A stretch of 64,000 nucleotides of DNA. Source: Siphonodentalium dalli. Taxonomy: Eukaryota; Mollusca; Scaphopoda; Gadilida; Siphonodentaliidae. The position numbers and the translations under genes were made by a program. Location: assembly GCA_032622095.1 (NCBI GenBank), contig CP136061.1, positions 173,233,107 through 173,297,106 on the forward strand, read 5' to 3'. The notes under the pieces are model-generated. The model was not told the DNA's origin. It ran no database searches and saw only the letters and a list, made by a program, of their open reading frames with translations. Positions 12,640 through 26,240 of this stretch are shown here, piece after piece; the stretch's first letter is position 1; each line of letters starts with the position of its first letter.

Positions 12640-12978
12640 CAAACTCATAAACATAACCTAATCAGACATCCAGGCTCATAATTTGACAACCAGACTGATA
12701 ACCATAACCTATCCTGAAAAACAGACTTCTAACCATAACATAATCCAACAACCAGACTGATAACCATATAATAATCAGGGTAATATCCATAGCCTAATGA
12801 GACAACCAGGCTCATAACCATAGCCTAATGCAACATCTGGGCCCATAACCATAGCATAATGAGACATCAAGGCTCATAACCATAGCATAATGAGACATCC
12901 AGGCTCATAACCATAGCCTAATGAGACATCCAGGCCAATAACTTTAGCTTAATGAGACATACAGGCTCATAACCTAAT
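12640..12978. repeat. 31-bp minisatellite
   Basis: Units of about 31 bp containing CATAACC, ATAGCCTAATGAGACATC and CAGGCT repeat about ten times. GAGACATC occurs at 12861, 12892, 12923 and 12954, exactly 31 bp apart. Divergence increases towards the left end. Confidence 0.85.
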
Positions 12979-13560
12979 CACAAATGTAAATATATGGGGG
13001 TCAAATTTGAGAAAAGAGTGCAAATGTAGTAATTTACCTACTCCGAGCATAAAATTAAATGATTTTCTGTATATTGAAACAAAAATACGCATTTCATCAT
13101 GTGTGTGTAGGATATTTAGCAGTGAACCAGTTAATTAATTAATTAGTATTTCAGTGCGTCATTGCTACGCTATAGTCATTAACGTCTTTGTAATAGAGTT
13201 AACTGTAACCGAGAGATAACTATATCACAATCGATAATTCTAGCTGAGTGCTTACCTGTTCGCTCTAAAACCAATGTTGTCCGTATATACTACCAAACAC
13301 ATGCAGTGTTCAAAATATAAAAACACTAGATTCGTGATTTTCCATTTTTCCCTTTTACGAGTTTCGGTGGAATTTGCCAAAAGGCTCGACCCTCCCAGGG
13401 CGTACGCGCTCTCCTTCGGGCAGGTTGCTTTCATAGTAGAGCAGTGAATCTTTAGGGGCGTACCTATGGTATATCATTGTACCTGCTCATGCATTAGCCT
13501 TGCTCCTTGATAAACCCGTTTTTTGAATTTGGTGTCAAGAAGAGTGCGTTTGAATTTGAG
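12979..13560. other. No gene seen, flank of family A element
   Basis: Non-coding, with no repeat I recognise. It ends in the TAA at 13561-13563 that forms one half of the family A target duplication. Confidence 0.5.
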
Positions 13561-13563
13561 TAA

Positions 13564-16500
13564 GGGGTCATCTCAAAACTACTATCGGGAAATCAGCCTA
13601 TTTCCCGATAGATCCCGATAGCAGATATATACAGTTATCAGGAAATTATCGGGAAATGACGCAACGTTTTTCGGGAAATTATCGGAATATTTACATAGTC
13701 TATCGGGATTCTATCGGAGTTTACTTTCATTTCGGAGTATCTTATTCCGAAAACAACGCATGTTGTTTGGAAAGTTTCTGTATTTGGATTACTCCAGACT
13801 TTTATCGGGATTTTATGTTTTATAGGCCTATCTTTATTATTGATTTAATAGTTTCCTAATATGAGAAATCGTTAGTATAAAGTTTTACAGTATCAGGGGA
13901 CACGTGTAGTAGAATTATTATACAATATAATAATAATAATAATAAATATTTGTATAGCGCTTATCCCCAATAAGCGGGCCCTAAGTGCTTGACATAAACA
14001 TAAACATGAAATATAAATATACACAATATCAAAGTCACTTTCTGAAACGCCGCACAAACAAGTAAGTTTTCAATGACTTTTTAAAGTCGTCAAGAGATGG
14101 TGACTCTTTTATGTTCAATGGCAGAGGATTCCATGCATTTGCACATGTTACTTTGAAAGATCGGTAGCCAACCGTGATCAAATTAGCACCAGATGGTGTC
14201 AAAAGAAGTTTGTCCTCTGAACGAAGTGATCGGTGTGGGACATACGGAACAATGATATCACTGAAGTATGCTGGAAGAGCTTTTGAGTCATGGGTTGCTT
14301 GATATACATATGTAACAAGTTTATAAATAATCCTATCTGTCACAGGTAGCTAATGTAATTCTTGCAACATTTCATCTATGTCGTCAGATCTTTTACGACA
14401 CAGAACTATCCTTGCAGCAGTGTGTTGCAGACGCTGAAGCCTGGTAATTTGGATAGATGGTATACCAGTCAAAAGAGAGTTGCAATAGTCAAGTCGACTG
14501 AGAATCAGAGATGAAGCAAGTTTTTTTTAGCTGAGTCAGTGTTTATGTATTTCCTCATTTGACCCATACTCATACTGTGGTGATCAGTGGGTGCTACATA
14601 CAATATCGGTATTTTACTCGGACAATATACCCCACCCATCGGGAAATCTTCAAAATCAATTCGCTGGGATACATACCCAAATATGTATGGAGTTACACTA
14701 TCTTCAAAGCTTGTGTTTGTAATATGTTTAAATACCTCCGAGGAAATAAAGATATAAATATATTATGGCAAATGTAAAAGATTTGTATTTATTCGCGAAT
14801 CGCCGACGACACAATTAATGCATGCACAATCGAGTGCAGTCTTAACATGAGATGTCGTAGGCCTATGTTCTATTTTTAGCCCGATTCCAGGAATTGGGGT
14901 CATCAATATTTACGTTTCTGGGAACAACACATGTGGCATTGCAGAGTATGTCTTGAAGAAGACAAATCATGGGACAACTCCAGCTTAAAAAATATTGGGC
15001 CTGTCAGTAGGCCTACGTATATTCCGAATAGGCCTATACATAGCCTAGGCAAAATTTATTGCAATGTGCGACAGCATTTGATGTGCTATTTTATAACGCA
15101 ATTGCATTTTTGTTTACCAGCACAGTCATGCATGGATCGCTAACAACAAAACTCGCCAGTAGACAGTAGTAGAAAGAAAAATATAACTCCATAGTGGGTT
15201 AAACTTTAAGCTTGTAATTTTGCTGTTGTGCCTACATTCTGCATGTTCATGCAGTTTCGGGGGGGGGGGGGGGGGGGGGGGTGTCCTGCTGTACATGTAA
15301 AGTTTTAGCATTAACAATTTAGCAGTACCGGTAATATTCCATAGTTTTTTCATGAATCGTAATATGGTAAATAAAGAGCGTCTATACAGACCTGTGAAAA
15401 TATGAATGGAAAATTCCATGCGAATCTGCAGTGCAAAAGTTATAAATACACAAAGCAAGCATAATTAACATTTAACTGGCAATTAAATGTGTGCATGTGC
15501 TGCTTTTCATACTCTACATTAATTTCGTTTTCTGTAATTACTACTAATTATAAATAGGCTGCATTGATTATTTCGATAAGTTGAACATAGCCTAATTGTG
15601 TTGACAGTGTCGAATTTCACGATTGCATCATCACGGTCAAGGTAACACGATGCGATTTATTTATAGTACCTATAATTCATCATCTTTTTTCTGAAAGATG
15701 TCTTGCTAACTTTTATTTAGTTTGATATCTCAAATGATCGTATATTTATCGATATTAATAGCCAGTCCATCGTTTTAAAATGACTTGCCAATAAATATTA
15801 TGTCATATATGACGGGCATGATTGAAGCATCAAAATGTGCAGGGATCTATCGATCATTTATAACTGGGTCATATATGAACATTAGGTGCATATGAGGTTC
15901 TCGGAGGGGTAAACATTTTTGTCAGCGCTGATTATTTTGTTCTTGTGTGATTATTAATGTTCACATTCACTGCGCATTATCACTTAGATAGTCTCCAAGA
16001 AATTCGCCAAATTGTGATGTGAAAAATTAAAGAATTGACTGCGTAAAACTTGTGTTATGTTTTATTTGTGTCAGTACAGGCGGCGAGGCGAGACGCGCCA
16101 TTTAAAAAAATAATGATTTACCGCATTTCGTTTATATCTGCATTTTAAAAATTACCTTGTCAATTTTACACTGAGTATGATTGATAAAAAAAATACACAG
16201 GAGAAATTATATTTATTGGCCATAGTTTTGAGAACAAATTTATTCTTGAATGATGAATCGAAATCCTGGCAGCATGAATTGTTTATTAGACACTGATGGC
16301 GCCAAAAAATAAGCGCAAATCAGGTGGGGAAAATCAGCCGAACAATATAGTTCTGAAACATTGTTTGAAGAAAGATACCTGCGATTGAAAATCAACTAAT
16401 TGAAGCCAATGTGTAGTAATTATCGTAATCTTATGGCATATATTTCACATAATTTATTCGATTTTTATCCAATATATATTTGAATTTTTTATCACGTTCA

Positions 16501-17060
16501 CTTTGGAACAGTCTATTGCTAGTGTTGAAAGGATACTACCTTTATGAAACCATTTCTTTTTATGTTTCCTTCAGAGCGCTTCTAGGAGATATGTGCTGTA
16601 TGAATAATATGCAAAAATAATTCAATGGACAATTTATGAAACTTGAAACGTGTCGACTTTTAATTCTTTTAAACAAGCTTCCACCCCAATAAAAATGTGC
16701 TTACGAAGGAAGCTGTGGACGAATCCAATAGTAATGACAAAACATTGAACAGGAAACAGAAACAAATATATAAACAAAACAACATGCTCATTCATCGATT
16801 ATTAAAACAGACATAATTGTTCTTGAAATAAATGGGCAAATTATCGGAAAGTTGTCGGCAATACGCCATGTGCATTACTTTCGGAAAGTTATCGGGAAAT
16901 CAGCGTGTTATCGGAATATTTAGATGCAGTATCGGAATATTTTCGGGAAATGGCGACCTCTCTATCGGGATCTATCGGGAAATTTAGAAGATAGTTTTGA
17001 GTTATCGGGATCCTATCGGGATATTTATCGGGATCCCAATAGTAGTTTTGAGATGACCCA
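13564..17060. mobile_element. Family A DNA transposon A1, complete, non-autonomous
   Basis: The left end is GGGGTCATCTCAAAACTACT and the right end its reverse complement (TAGTTTTGAGATGACCC plus one changed base). Direct TAA duplications flank it at 13561-13563 and 17061-17063. Just inside both ends TATCGGGA and its variants are iterated many times (about 13580-13830 and 16845-17040). The 3.5-kb interior has no transposase frame. It is largely shared, in reverse orientation, with the element starting at 61212. The copy is interrupted by a LINE fragment and contains a 23-G tract at 15259-15281. The 3-bp TWA duplication and GGG start fit PIF/Harbinger; without a transposase this assignment is inference. 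Confidence 0.8.
13924..14527 (-). pseudogene. 5'-truncated LINE (CR1/L2-like), RT C-terminus
   Basis: Reading leftwards, the frame gives the standard end of a CR1/L2-type reverse transcriptase. [10 protein letters not shown] and [13 protein letters not shown] come first, then a position where the usual tryptophan of LHWLP is a stop (TAG at 14350-14352). After it come TDRIIYKL, YVPHRSLRS, GYRSF, WNPLPLNIKESPSL and FKKSLKTYLF (to 14035). The 3' end falls in an ATA microsatellite (13924-13945) next to TTTGTATAGCGCTTATCCCC, typical of these LINE tails. It is inserted inside family A element A1, so it is younger than A1. It encodes only the last ~160 residues and is inactive. Confidence 0.85.
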
Positions 17061-17063
17061 TAA

Positions 17064-17258
17064 TATATATCACCCGTTAACAACGTTACATGCTACCAGG
17101 AGTAAACGGTCCACTCTAAAACTTAGAACAATCATTTTAAAGTTGCGCGTGGATACTGCTAACCACGTCCACTCGTCAAAAAGTTTTTATCTCGATGTTT
17201 GATTTTTGGAGTAATTTTCTGCATTTGTTTTCGGTGAAATTTGCCATGTCTGAACCTT

Positions 17259-17291
<33 letters not shown>

Positions 17292-19782
17292 ATTTTAATT
17301 TTTTTTTCAGTTTTGTGATCCGCTGCTCACCTAGATTGTATGGTATGCATTTCATCTGAATCGGAGACGAAAAACATTTTGGTTATTGGAAAGCATATGG
17401 GCCCCAAGTTCATTTTCCCACGGATTTGCGATCTGTTTTCAGCGTTTTCAGTTATAAGTTTGTATGGTAGATGTTATATTCCAAGTTTCATCTGATTCAG
17501 AGACTAAAATAAAATAAAACCCCTCCCCAGAACCACAATACTGAACCGACACTGGAAAAATTTGGCACACCTGAGCACTAGTTAGTCTGGATACTTAGAA
17601 GTGTGTCACTATCTCCAATGATTGTCCGTTTTAAAGGAGATCGGCGACAAGCCGATTGCCCCAAAATTTTTTTTTTTTAGGGCCAATAACTCTGGTATTT
17701 CTACTCAGATTTCAAAATCTTTCACAGTATTTGATCAGATTTACACAGTGAAGCCATACACCTATTAAAATAGACGAGTTTCTAACAATTTTTGGTTTTT
17801 AAATATGAGATCGACCCTGTCCAGTTTTCGTTTTGCCACTGAACAGTAAATGGCCAAGACGACTGTGAAGACGAAAATTAAATTATATGGAATGATAAGA
17901 GAGTACAGCTGAGGACAATGAATTCGGTGTATGCCTATCTATGGGCGGTAACTCTGCAGGGAAAGCGCGGACACAAGTTTTGATGCCCGTGGCCAGTATG
18001 GCATATCGAGGTGTACATATGGTCCAAATTTGGATGCTCTGCTCCTCATAATTTCCGAGATAGTAAAATGACATTTTTTCAGATAAAGGGAGATAACTAT
18101 GCGAGGAAAGTGCGGACAATATTCGTTATGCGACTATTAAAGGCATACAAGTCATTTGCCCCAACATACTTACCAACTTTTAGTTTTCTACTGCTCATAC
18201 TTTACGAAATATAGTGATTATAAAAGTATGGAGTAATTTAATAATAATAATAATAATAGTGAAAAATATAATTTTTTTAAATTTCACTCCACGGTGAAGT
18301 GTTGGGCCGAACTCGCGATATCTTCATTTTCTGTATCCCTTAGATGCCTACATTCCCTAGAGATTTCACGGTCCTCCTCCCAGTTAAACAGAAAACGGCC
18401 CCAATAGAAAAACAATATACTTCCTTGGTTACACCATGGAAGTATAATAATATACAAAAAGTGGCCGCACAGACTCCAGACAAGATGGCGTCCATCATGG
18501 TGGCCATTTTTTTTATATGCACCAGGTCTCTTTGATTGCCGTTATAGTAAAGATGTGATCACATGCGGTCTTGTTTTCCGCTCGATTCGTTATGCAAATA
18601 TCCAACCCTTACAAATTAGCCAAAAATCACGACTTGTTTTAGAACGTTATTTCACTTACATTGAAGCACAGGTGACCAGAACAAAATTTGACCCCCCCCC
18701 CCCCACCCCAATAATACTTAATCCTATAGGATTAGGCGAAGTGTTACTGGGGTGGGGGTCAAATTTTGTTCTGAGGACCAGTGAATTCAAGATAATGCGA
18801 CTAAACATTAATTAGTTTTATATCAACGCTGCGGTAGACCTTTATGGTTTACTTTGGGAAATTTTCAACATTCATTTGGAAATTTCACAATTGACACAAA
18901 ATAATTAGAGCAGCATTTTTATATATTTATAATCACATATGCATTCGCGTCGTGGAACATAAATGCTGTGGTGTTGGTGGTTACACACAAAATGTCAGAC
19001 CAACTTGCATCCATACTCAATGGAACGCAAGCAAATCAACATCCATTTATTAAATTGTCCTACTTTATGTCAATATTTTTGACTGAAATGACCATCAGTT
19101 GGTAATTTTCAACCTTAGGACGGGGTGTAAGGATGGAAATTTCCAGCACTTAGAAAGCTTGGAGGTCAGTCTATAGATACTAGGATTTTGCAATCAGGAA
19201 AATCTGAGAGGAGTGCAAATGGAATTAGCAAACTTGTGAGTTTGGTCTGAATTGGGGGGTGGGGTGTGGTTTAAAATTCCAAGTTGGACACCCCAATGAA
19301 GACCCTTTAGCCACTTCCCTGTTGACAGGTCGCTTTTGAGTGCCGTATATGCTACAAATGACAATAGGAATCAGGCCAAAACAAGACACAGGTAAACATT
19401 TTGGCTTGATACAAACAGAAGCTAACCAAACGGAAACTCAGCTAACCAAACAGAAGCATTCCAATTTACATGCATTCAAAATTACTGGCAGTCGTCGGAC
19501 TGTGAGAGCGCGCACTAAAACACTGTGGAGGATCTATTCCCAGAAATGTGGTGCTCTACCAATTTTTTTAGCAAATTTTATCGTGACATTCCGGTGCTTT
19601 ACTGGGGATTTTTTATTTTCGCCACACAAAAGTGTAGAAAAATTCAGATTATGTAAGTATGTCGCAGGTTTCTTTTAACCAATGGATTATTTATATTGAT
19701 GTTCACATTGATATGTGAGAAAATGTAAGAAATCCCATAGGAATGCCCGTAAATCGACATTTTATAATTATATTCCGATACT
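17064..19782. other. No gene seen; short repeats and a C tract
   Basis: It contains a 28-C homopolymer at 17259-17286, short pieces resembling dispersed mollusc-type repeats (for example GATGGCGTCC near 18484, also near 23401), an ATA microsatellite at about 18239-18260, and a hairpin element listed separately. A block at about 19505-19560 recurs inverted near 29190-29270. No coding frame is convincing. Confidence 0.55.
18672..18776. mobile_element. Hairpin MITE-like element
   Basis: AGAACAAAATTTGACCCCCC at the left is mirrored by GGGGGTCAAATTTTGTTCT at the right. The inner arms CACCCCAATAATACTT and AGTGTTACTGGGGTG also pair. The centre is ATCCTATAGGAT, itself a palindrome. GACC lies on both sides and may be a 4-bp target duplication. 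Confidence 0.6.
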
Positions 19783-19785
19783 TTA

Positions 19786-21805
19786 GGGGTCATCTCAAAA
19801 CTAAAATCGGTAAAATGGGCAAAAACACCGATTTTACCGATTGATAACGCTTTGTGGAAGTCATTTCTACCGATAAAATACCGATTACAACGTAGAAACG
19901 ACGTTTTTGAACAACGCGTCGATCGGTGAAATCGGTACCGATTTTTCCGATTACGTCAATTTGTGACGGTCACAATCGGTACCGAATCTACCGATCAGAA
20001 CGTACGTTTCAAAATAACGTCGCTAATGATCGCAGCGCCTGAGTACTTCGGTATCGCCGTAGCCTATTGGTCTAGCAACACATGTTTTTTTATGTATATA
20101 TTATCAAGTTAATAGGCCTACCGGTACCACGAACGCCTGTGTTATATAGGCGACCATTCATTCATTGTCAAATCTTTCGACTGGTATTTGTGATGTAATT
20201 GGTATAAATCATCACGAAATGACAGTCACATGCAATGCTATGCCAAATGTGCAGTTTCAATCAATCATAGCCTGATAATGAAGTATTTATATCAGCTAAT
20301 TACGTATTAGGTAATTTTCGTGCGACAAAGACACGCCTATTTTAAGTTTGATCGACAGCTGTTGTTTTAACTAATTGTCGTAGAGCCAACTCACTCACGT
20401 TTTAGTTGGGATAAAAAATAGATCCATGCACCGGTGATTTGTAAAGAAATCAAATAGAGAAAAGATATCCTTACCCAAACTAAAACATAATTAGTGATTC
20501 AAAAGAATAAAATGTTCAATTTAAGCGAGTCACCGGAACATTTTTTAAGAAAATGACGGGGTTCTCCGAAAACGGATACCTACTCAGTGCGCGTGCCAGG
20601 TACCACGAATCTGTTTACGTTTTGACAAACACATGCTTTCGAGTGTCTGTATTACAAGATCCCGCACACGTACTCATGTGTACATTCTGTTCTGTTCTTG
20701 TAGTCCCTCCTTTGCCCGAGGAGCACCCCATATATAATGGGTAAAAATATTGATCTCGTAAAAAAAGAGTCTACTCCAGTCTGGCCCGGGTAGCATGGAT
20801 GCATAGACTACCTTTGCCCCCCCCCCCCAACCTCGACGAGAGATCGCGATCATCTAGCAAAAACCAAATTAAGAACCCACCCCAGCCTGTCTGGAGACCC
20901 ATTCGCATAGGAATAGAATGGCAACTTGGATTCATATATGCGATTAATTTGGGGAGATTAACATTAGATCTGTCGATACATGAAGATTATAGAAACGCGA
21001 CACACACCAGGAAAATGTTTGAATCTGCCGGGTAAACATGAGCGACATGCGATGGGCGGAGCTTTATGGGATTCAGCCAATCACGCAACGAATAGATAAA
21101 CAGTGAAGAAAATATCACAATACATTCTGATACATTGCAGATAAAATACGTTAATATGTTAAACAATTAGTAATAATTGAATGAGTATGCAGATTATGCT
21201 AAAATGGTAATTGATATGACAATCAATGATGATTAAAGTGTAATTTGATGAGATGAAAGTGGAGTGAAAATCATACAATTTATCAATTTATGTGCATATG
21301 TAAAGTACGGATTCGGAAACGAAAAAAATATTTCCGATGAGAATAATTGTTACCGGTACTGCCAATTAATCTAATAATACCTAATACATAAAAGATTGCA
21401 AATAAACCACTATCTGATTTTTTTTTCGATGGAAAATCCACGACCATCTGTGCCCTAGATCTATGTAGGCCTATAACAAAAATCGAACATAAAACGTCTC
21501 AATCGGTACCGATTTCACCGAGTGTTTTTGCAACTACGGCGTTAACTTTTTCATACATGTACAACAACAAATCGAACGTTAAAAGTTTCAATAAATCGGT
21601 ACCGATTTCACCGATTGACTTACCGACTGCGACGTAATGCGTTCACTCATGGATATTGATCGGTAAAATCGGTACCGATTTTACCGTTAATGACGCTACT
21701 AACGTGATTACGCTGTCTGACTTTACCGATTATTTTCCGATTCAAAAGGCTTGAATACAATCGGTAAATGGCAATCGGTACCGATTGGAGTTTTGAGATG
21801 ACCCC
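19786..21805. mobile_element. Family B DNA transposon B1, complete, non-autonomous
   Basis: The ends are GGGGTCATCTCAAAACT and its exact reverse complement, flanked by TTA at 19783-19785 and 21806-21808. Inside each end AATCGGTACCGATT and partial forms (ATCGGTA, TACCGAT) are iterated (about 19805-20000 and 21500-21790). The motif differs from that of family A although the outermost 17 bp are identical. The 2-kb element has no transposase frame. Confidence 0.82.
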
Positions 21806-24579
21806 TTACAGAGTGCTCAGTGCTCTCACAATAGTCAAGTGCTCTCCCCAGAATCATGTATTGTGCTATAACAAGCAAAAAAGCGAATAAATACTAAATA
21901 TTATGCGTTGGTTAGGGGGTAATAAAGTTAATATGTTATTTTGCGTCGCATATACGTCCATAAAGGCATACTTTGTTCGTTTAATCACGTATTTCAGGGG
22001 TAGCAAACGCAATGGGGAGTATATGAATGAACTATGTAATCTATAATTATTTCCATGTAGCCCAGTGGATTAACAAAAAAATCGTGACTGGGCGGATTAA
22101 AGCATGACATTTGGTACATATGTTCTTTGAACAAAGGGTAATCTTTTTGGCGGGGGGTGCCCGGACTACCATATATTGGTGAGGAATAAATCTGGTTTCC
22201 ATGGCAACAGCATCTGGAAAATTGGAGGAATCGGGAAATACCTGTTTCTGTGAAACTAATTGGTACTATGTTTGATATTAGTAACAACGTTGAGAATACA
22301 AGTGGTTGGCCACTTCATAATATAAATGGGGAGAGACATTTGTGTCAAGGTCATCCACTAAGGTCAAGGTCATTTATTAATTTGTTCATTTACAACAAGT
22401 AATTCAACATTCATCTGCCCCTAAATGTACCTATTTCGCAATTAACCCAAACCATGTAATTTATGTAGAATCAGAGGTTTCTTGCCTTCAATTTGGTGTA
22501 TGAACTGGCTTATAGATGTATTTCGTTTTCCAGTTTGAACTGTTTGAATTGTCATAATCAGGGTCTGAAATTTCAGAATTTTGTATCTGAGCTGCCCAAC
22601 TGCCATGGTAATAGCCTGTCATTTGTAATAAAAAAAAAAGGGTTTCGTAAAATGTTTTGTGGATTTTCAGCAACATATTTTTTCATAAAGCCCATATACT
22701 GGAGACATTGGAAACCAACGTTGACACGCTTCTTATCACTCAGTTTCCTAAAAAATGGTGTTACCATAGCAACAGTGTGTGATTTCTGAGAATTCTGAAA
22801 AATGATCATATATGAAGTATATTGATGATAGCAGTGGACTTATTGGTGGATATAGTTATATAATAATATTTATATACATATATTCTCCATAACGGACCGC
22901 CAGTACTCATCTCAAGGGTCAAGGTCATCGTGAAAGGTCAAGGTCATTGTAAAAATAATGCTGTCTTTATCACTTTAGGTCATATTATTTGTCTGTATAA
23001 TTAACCTACCTCAATTTGTTGCATTAGTCCATGGGCTTGTAGGACCCCTGGTGCACCCCATAACTTAACTTCTTTGGTATTGGTATGTACCCTAATGTGT
23101 TACCATTATGATGGGTGGGGGAAATAGTATCCCATTTATGGGGATGTCATTGTGATTGAATTTAACAGGTGGTGTGTCATTTTGTAGGTATTGGAATACT
23201 CTATATCACTGACGACGTCACAAGATGTCAAAAGGTCACGCGATGGCAATGCAAATGCAAATATAACAGTCTGGAAGGGTACTTCTACACCGCACACCAC
23301 AGGTCTTCACTTCACCTCACTCATTTTCTTTCTTTTTATGTCCCTCAACTTTTAAGCAATGTTAACACGGAAAGAAAGTGGCCATGTAGAGACGAAACAA
23401 GATGGCGTCCCACATGGTCGCCGTGTTTTAAGACGAGGCACTATAAGTTAGTTTGATGCAAATTATAGAGAGTAAATCTTGACAATTGCATACAAATGTA
23501 TATATTATTGTGAAGCTAAGACACAATGCTAGCGTTTTATGGCAAAATTGGAAATCCCCATTCCAAGATGGCCATCAAAATGGCCACTGGTTGTGGAAAA
23601 TGTGACTATTTTTCACTAATATTTTCTAGATTAGTTTCTGCTGTTTGGAACTGATGAGAATTGCAACTTTATTTTAAATTGTTTAAGTTAACAGATCATT
23701 GGATTTCAAATTTGAATCCGTAGCCGCACGCTGCAACCCGCATTTATTATATATTTTTATTGTTAACTGATCATTGGAGCAATGAAATATGCCATTCTGT
23801 GAGTCGCAGTCCGTTCCGTTCTCTCAAAATTTTGATTTTACAGAACGTGCTATAAAATTTCACATAAAATCACCATTGGGATCCTAGTCATATTACAAAA
23901 AGAAATGAGCAGAACTGTGCATTGTAAATGAGGCACACCTTTACCTATGAATATTCCAACTCAATGGAACCAAAATGGTCACTTTGACTCAAAATGACCG
24001 CCAAAATGGCAGTCATATTATGGAAAATGTTTAGATATATTGCCCCAGCGCGCCTTGCAATCACTTACAAGTTGTAGTTCATGAATAAAATCGACTTATA
24101 ATCCTTCTATACTTTGAATACTAACATTGCTGATGCACCTTGGTTAATAGTTACTATTGTAACCACTGACATTACCAGACATATTGGATTTCTCTCTCAC
24201 AAACGTGATATACAAATTAACTTTTCAGGTTTGGACCATTTTTTTTCAAGTAAAATTGAACTATCTTTGGTATTAAAGGTGTTTATCTTATCGTTTTGAA
24301 CTGTCTTAAATGTGTCACACGGTGGTATTTGTTAGACAAAATTACTCAAGATGGCTTGCAAAATGGCAATCAGATATGTAAAAAATCCACATATATCCCA
24401 TACATTATTCTATGCTGTTCTGAACAGGTATCAAATTGTAACTCACTAGTACTTGGTTATTTAAATGTTACTTAATCATCTGAAAACTAAACATCTCTAT
24501 TGATTAGCATATACTTGAGTTATTGTGGAAATCGATAGCCACCATAGGCCCACCTTTGCGACACACCCATGGCCATAGT

Positions 24580-26240
24580 GTCTCTCTATATATAGACCAG
24601 ACAAATGACCATATAACCACTCACTTTATATACAAACACCTCACCCATGACCATACAGCCCGAGTCACCATACAGGCACAACAGGTATACTCATACACCT
24701 GACCCATGACTATATAGTCACTATATATCTATTCACCACATGCATGATCATACAGTGATGGGCTATAATACAGTCCCTCCTTGTATACATATATTCACCT
24801 GACTATTGGCCTCCATGTATACATATTCGCAACAACCATGGTCCTATAACCACTCAAGATATACATATACACCCGCCCATGACCATTGAATCATTCCAGG
24901 TAGACATATACACCTCACCAATGGCCATGCAGCTAAATGCTTTATACACAAACACCTCACCCATGGCCTACAGCCAAACTTGGGTATACATGCACACCCC
25001 ACACATGGACATACAGACATGAGTCACCATGCAGGTACACCGGGTATACTCCTGCAACTGACCCATGACCATATGGTCACTTTTTGTATACCTATGGTCC
25101 ACACACAGGATCATAGTCACTCCTTGTATACATATTCACCTCACCATTGACCATATGGTCACTCCCTGTATACCTATTCACCACACCCATTGCCATATAG
25201 TCACTCGAGATATACATATACACCAACCATGACGACAGAGTAACTCAATGCCTTCATATACACCCCACCAATGGCCATATGGCCACCTGTTTTATAGACA
25301 AACACCTCATACATGGCCATACAGCCACAAGTGGGTACACCTGTACACCTCACACATGTCCATGCAGTAATGAGTCACCATGTAGGCACACCAGGTACAC
25401 TCCCAGGCCTGACCCATAACCATATAGTCACTCCCTGTATACATATTCACCACAGTCATGCTCATACAGTCACGCAATGTATACCTATTCACCTCACCAT
25501 TACCCATACAGTCACCCCAGTATACATATTATCCACACCGATGGCCATATAACAACCCAAGATATACATATACACCCTAACCATGACCATACGGTCACCC
25601 CAGGTATACATAGTGTTCGCGCTGTCAGTGGCCAAATTGGCCAATGGCCAATTTTTTTTCGAAATTGGCCAATAACAATTTAATTTGGCCAAACATTTTG
25701 TTTACCCCAAATGAAGACGGGAAGCTAATTCAAAAGCGCTGAATAGATCGACAGACTCTACGAAGTTAGGGTTACAAAAGTATTTCGCACTTCGGAAATA
25801 TCATACCATGAAAACCTGCCTCCCGTCTAATAATGATCTAGCTTCACATCATGAAAGGTTTGAAATCAATAGATATTCAACAGTTATCATCTCACGATAA
25901 TAAGCAACATTTTTTTTTATCCCGGAGAAAATAGCAATGACAAATAACACAGCTCATTACTTTATTAGTTAGCGACCTATAATTATGTTCCTAAAATATT
26001 TTGTTGTTTAAAGTTGTTTTAATTATGATTTTATTCTGAGTAACAAATAAAGTTTAAAACAAATAGTTTAGCCATCAATTCTGAACTGCTCAGAAAATGA
26101 GGATTTAATTTGAATAAATTGTTATACATTTGGCCAAACTTTTGCCCACAATATTGTTCGGTTCAGCGCGAACACTGTATACATATACACCTCACAAATG
26201 ACCATACAGCTCTTCCAGATATACAAATACCCCACACACG
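24580..26240. repeat. ~42-bp minisatellite at the inverted-repeat centre
   Basis: Diverged units of about 42 bp carry CCATATAGTCACTC, then GTATACATAT and CACCTCACCCATGACC. It is interrupted at 25612-26176 by a hAT-like element and resumes to about 26240. The ~60-80-codon frames through it are His/Thr-rich translations of the repeat and not genes. Confidence 0.8.
25612..26176. mobile_element. hAT-like MITE, 565 bp, with 8-bp duplication
   Basis: Its ends are AGTGTTCGCGCTG and CAGCGCGAACACT. It is flanked by GTATACAT at 25604-25611 and 26177-26184. An 8-bp duplication with this kind of end is the hallmark of the hAT superfamily. TTGGCCAA-type words are clustered just inside the left end and TTTGGCCAAAC lies near the right end. 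No coding capacity. Because the host minisatellite itself contains GTATACATAT, the 8-bp match should be checked against an empty site. Confidence 0.78.

Noticed and set aside
25307-25692. Overlapping His/Thr-rich and Tyr/Met-rich frames on both strands
   Set aside because: Translation of the 42-bp minisatellite; repeated residues follow the DNA period.
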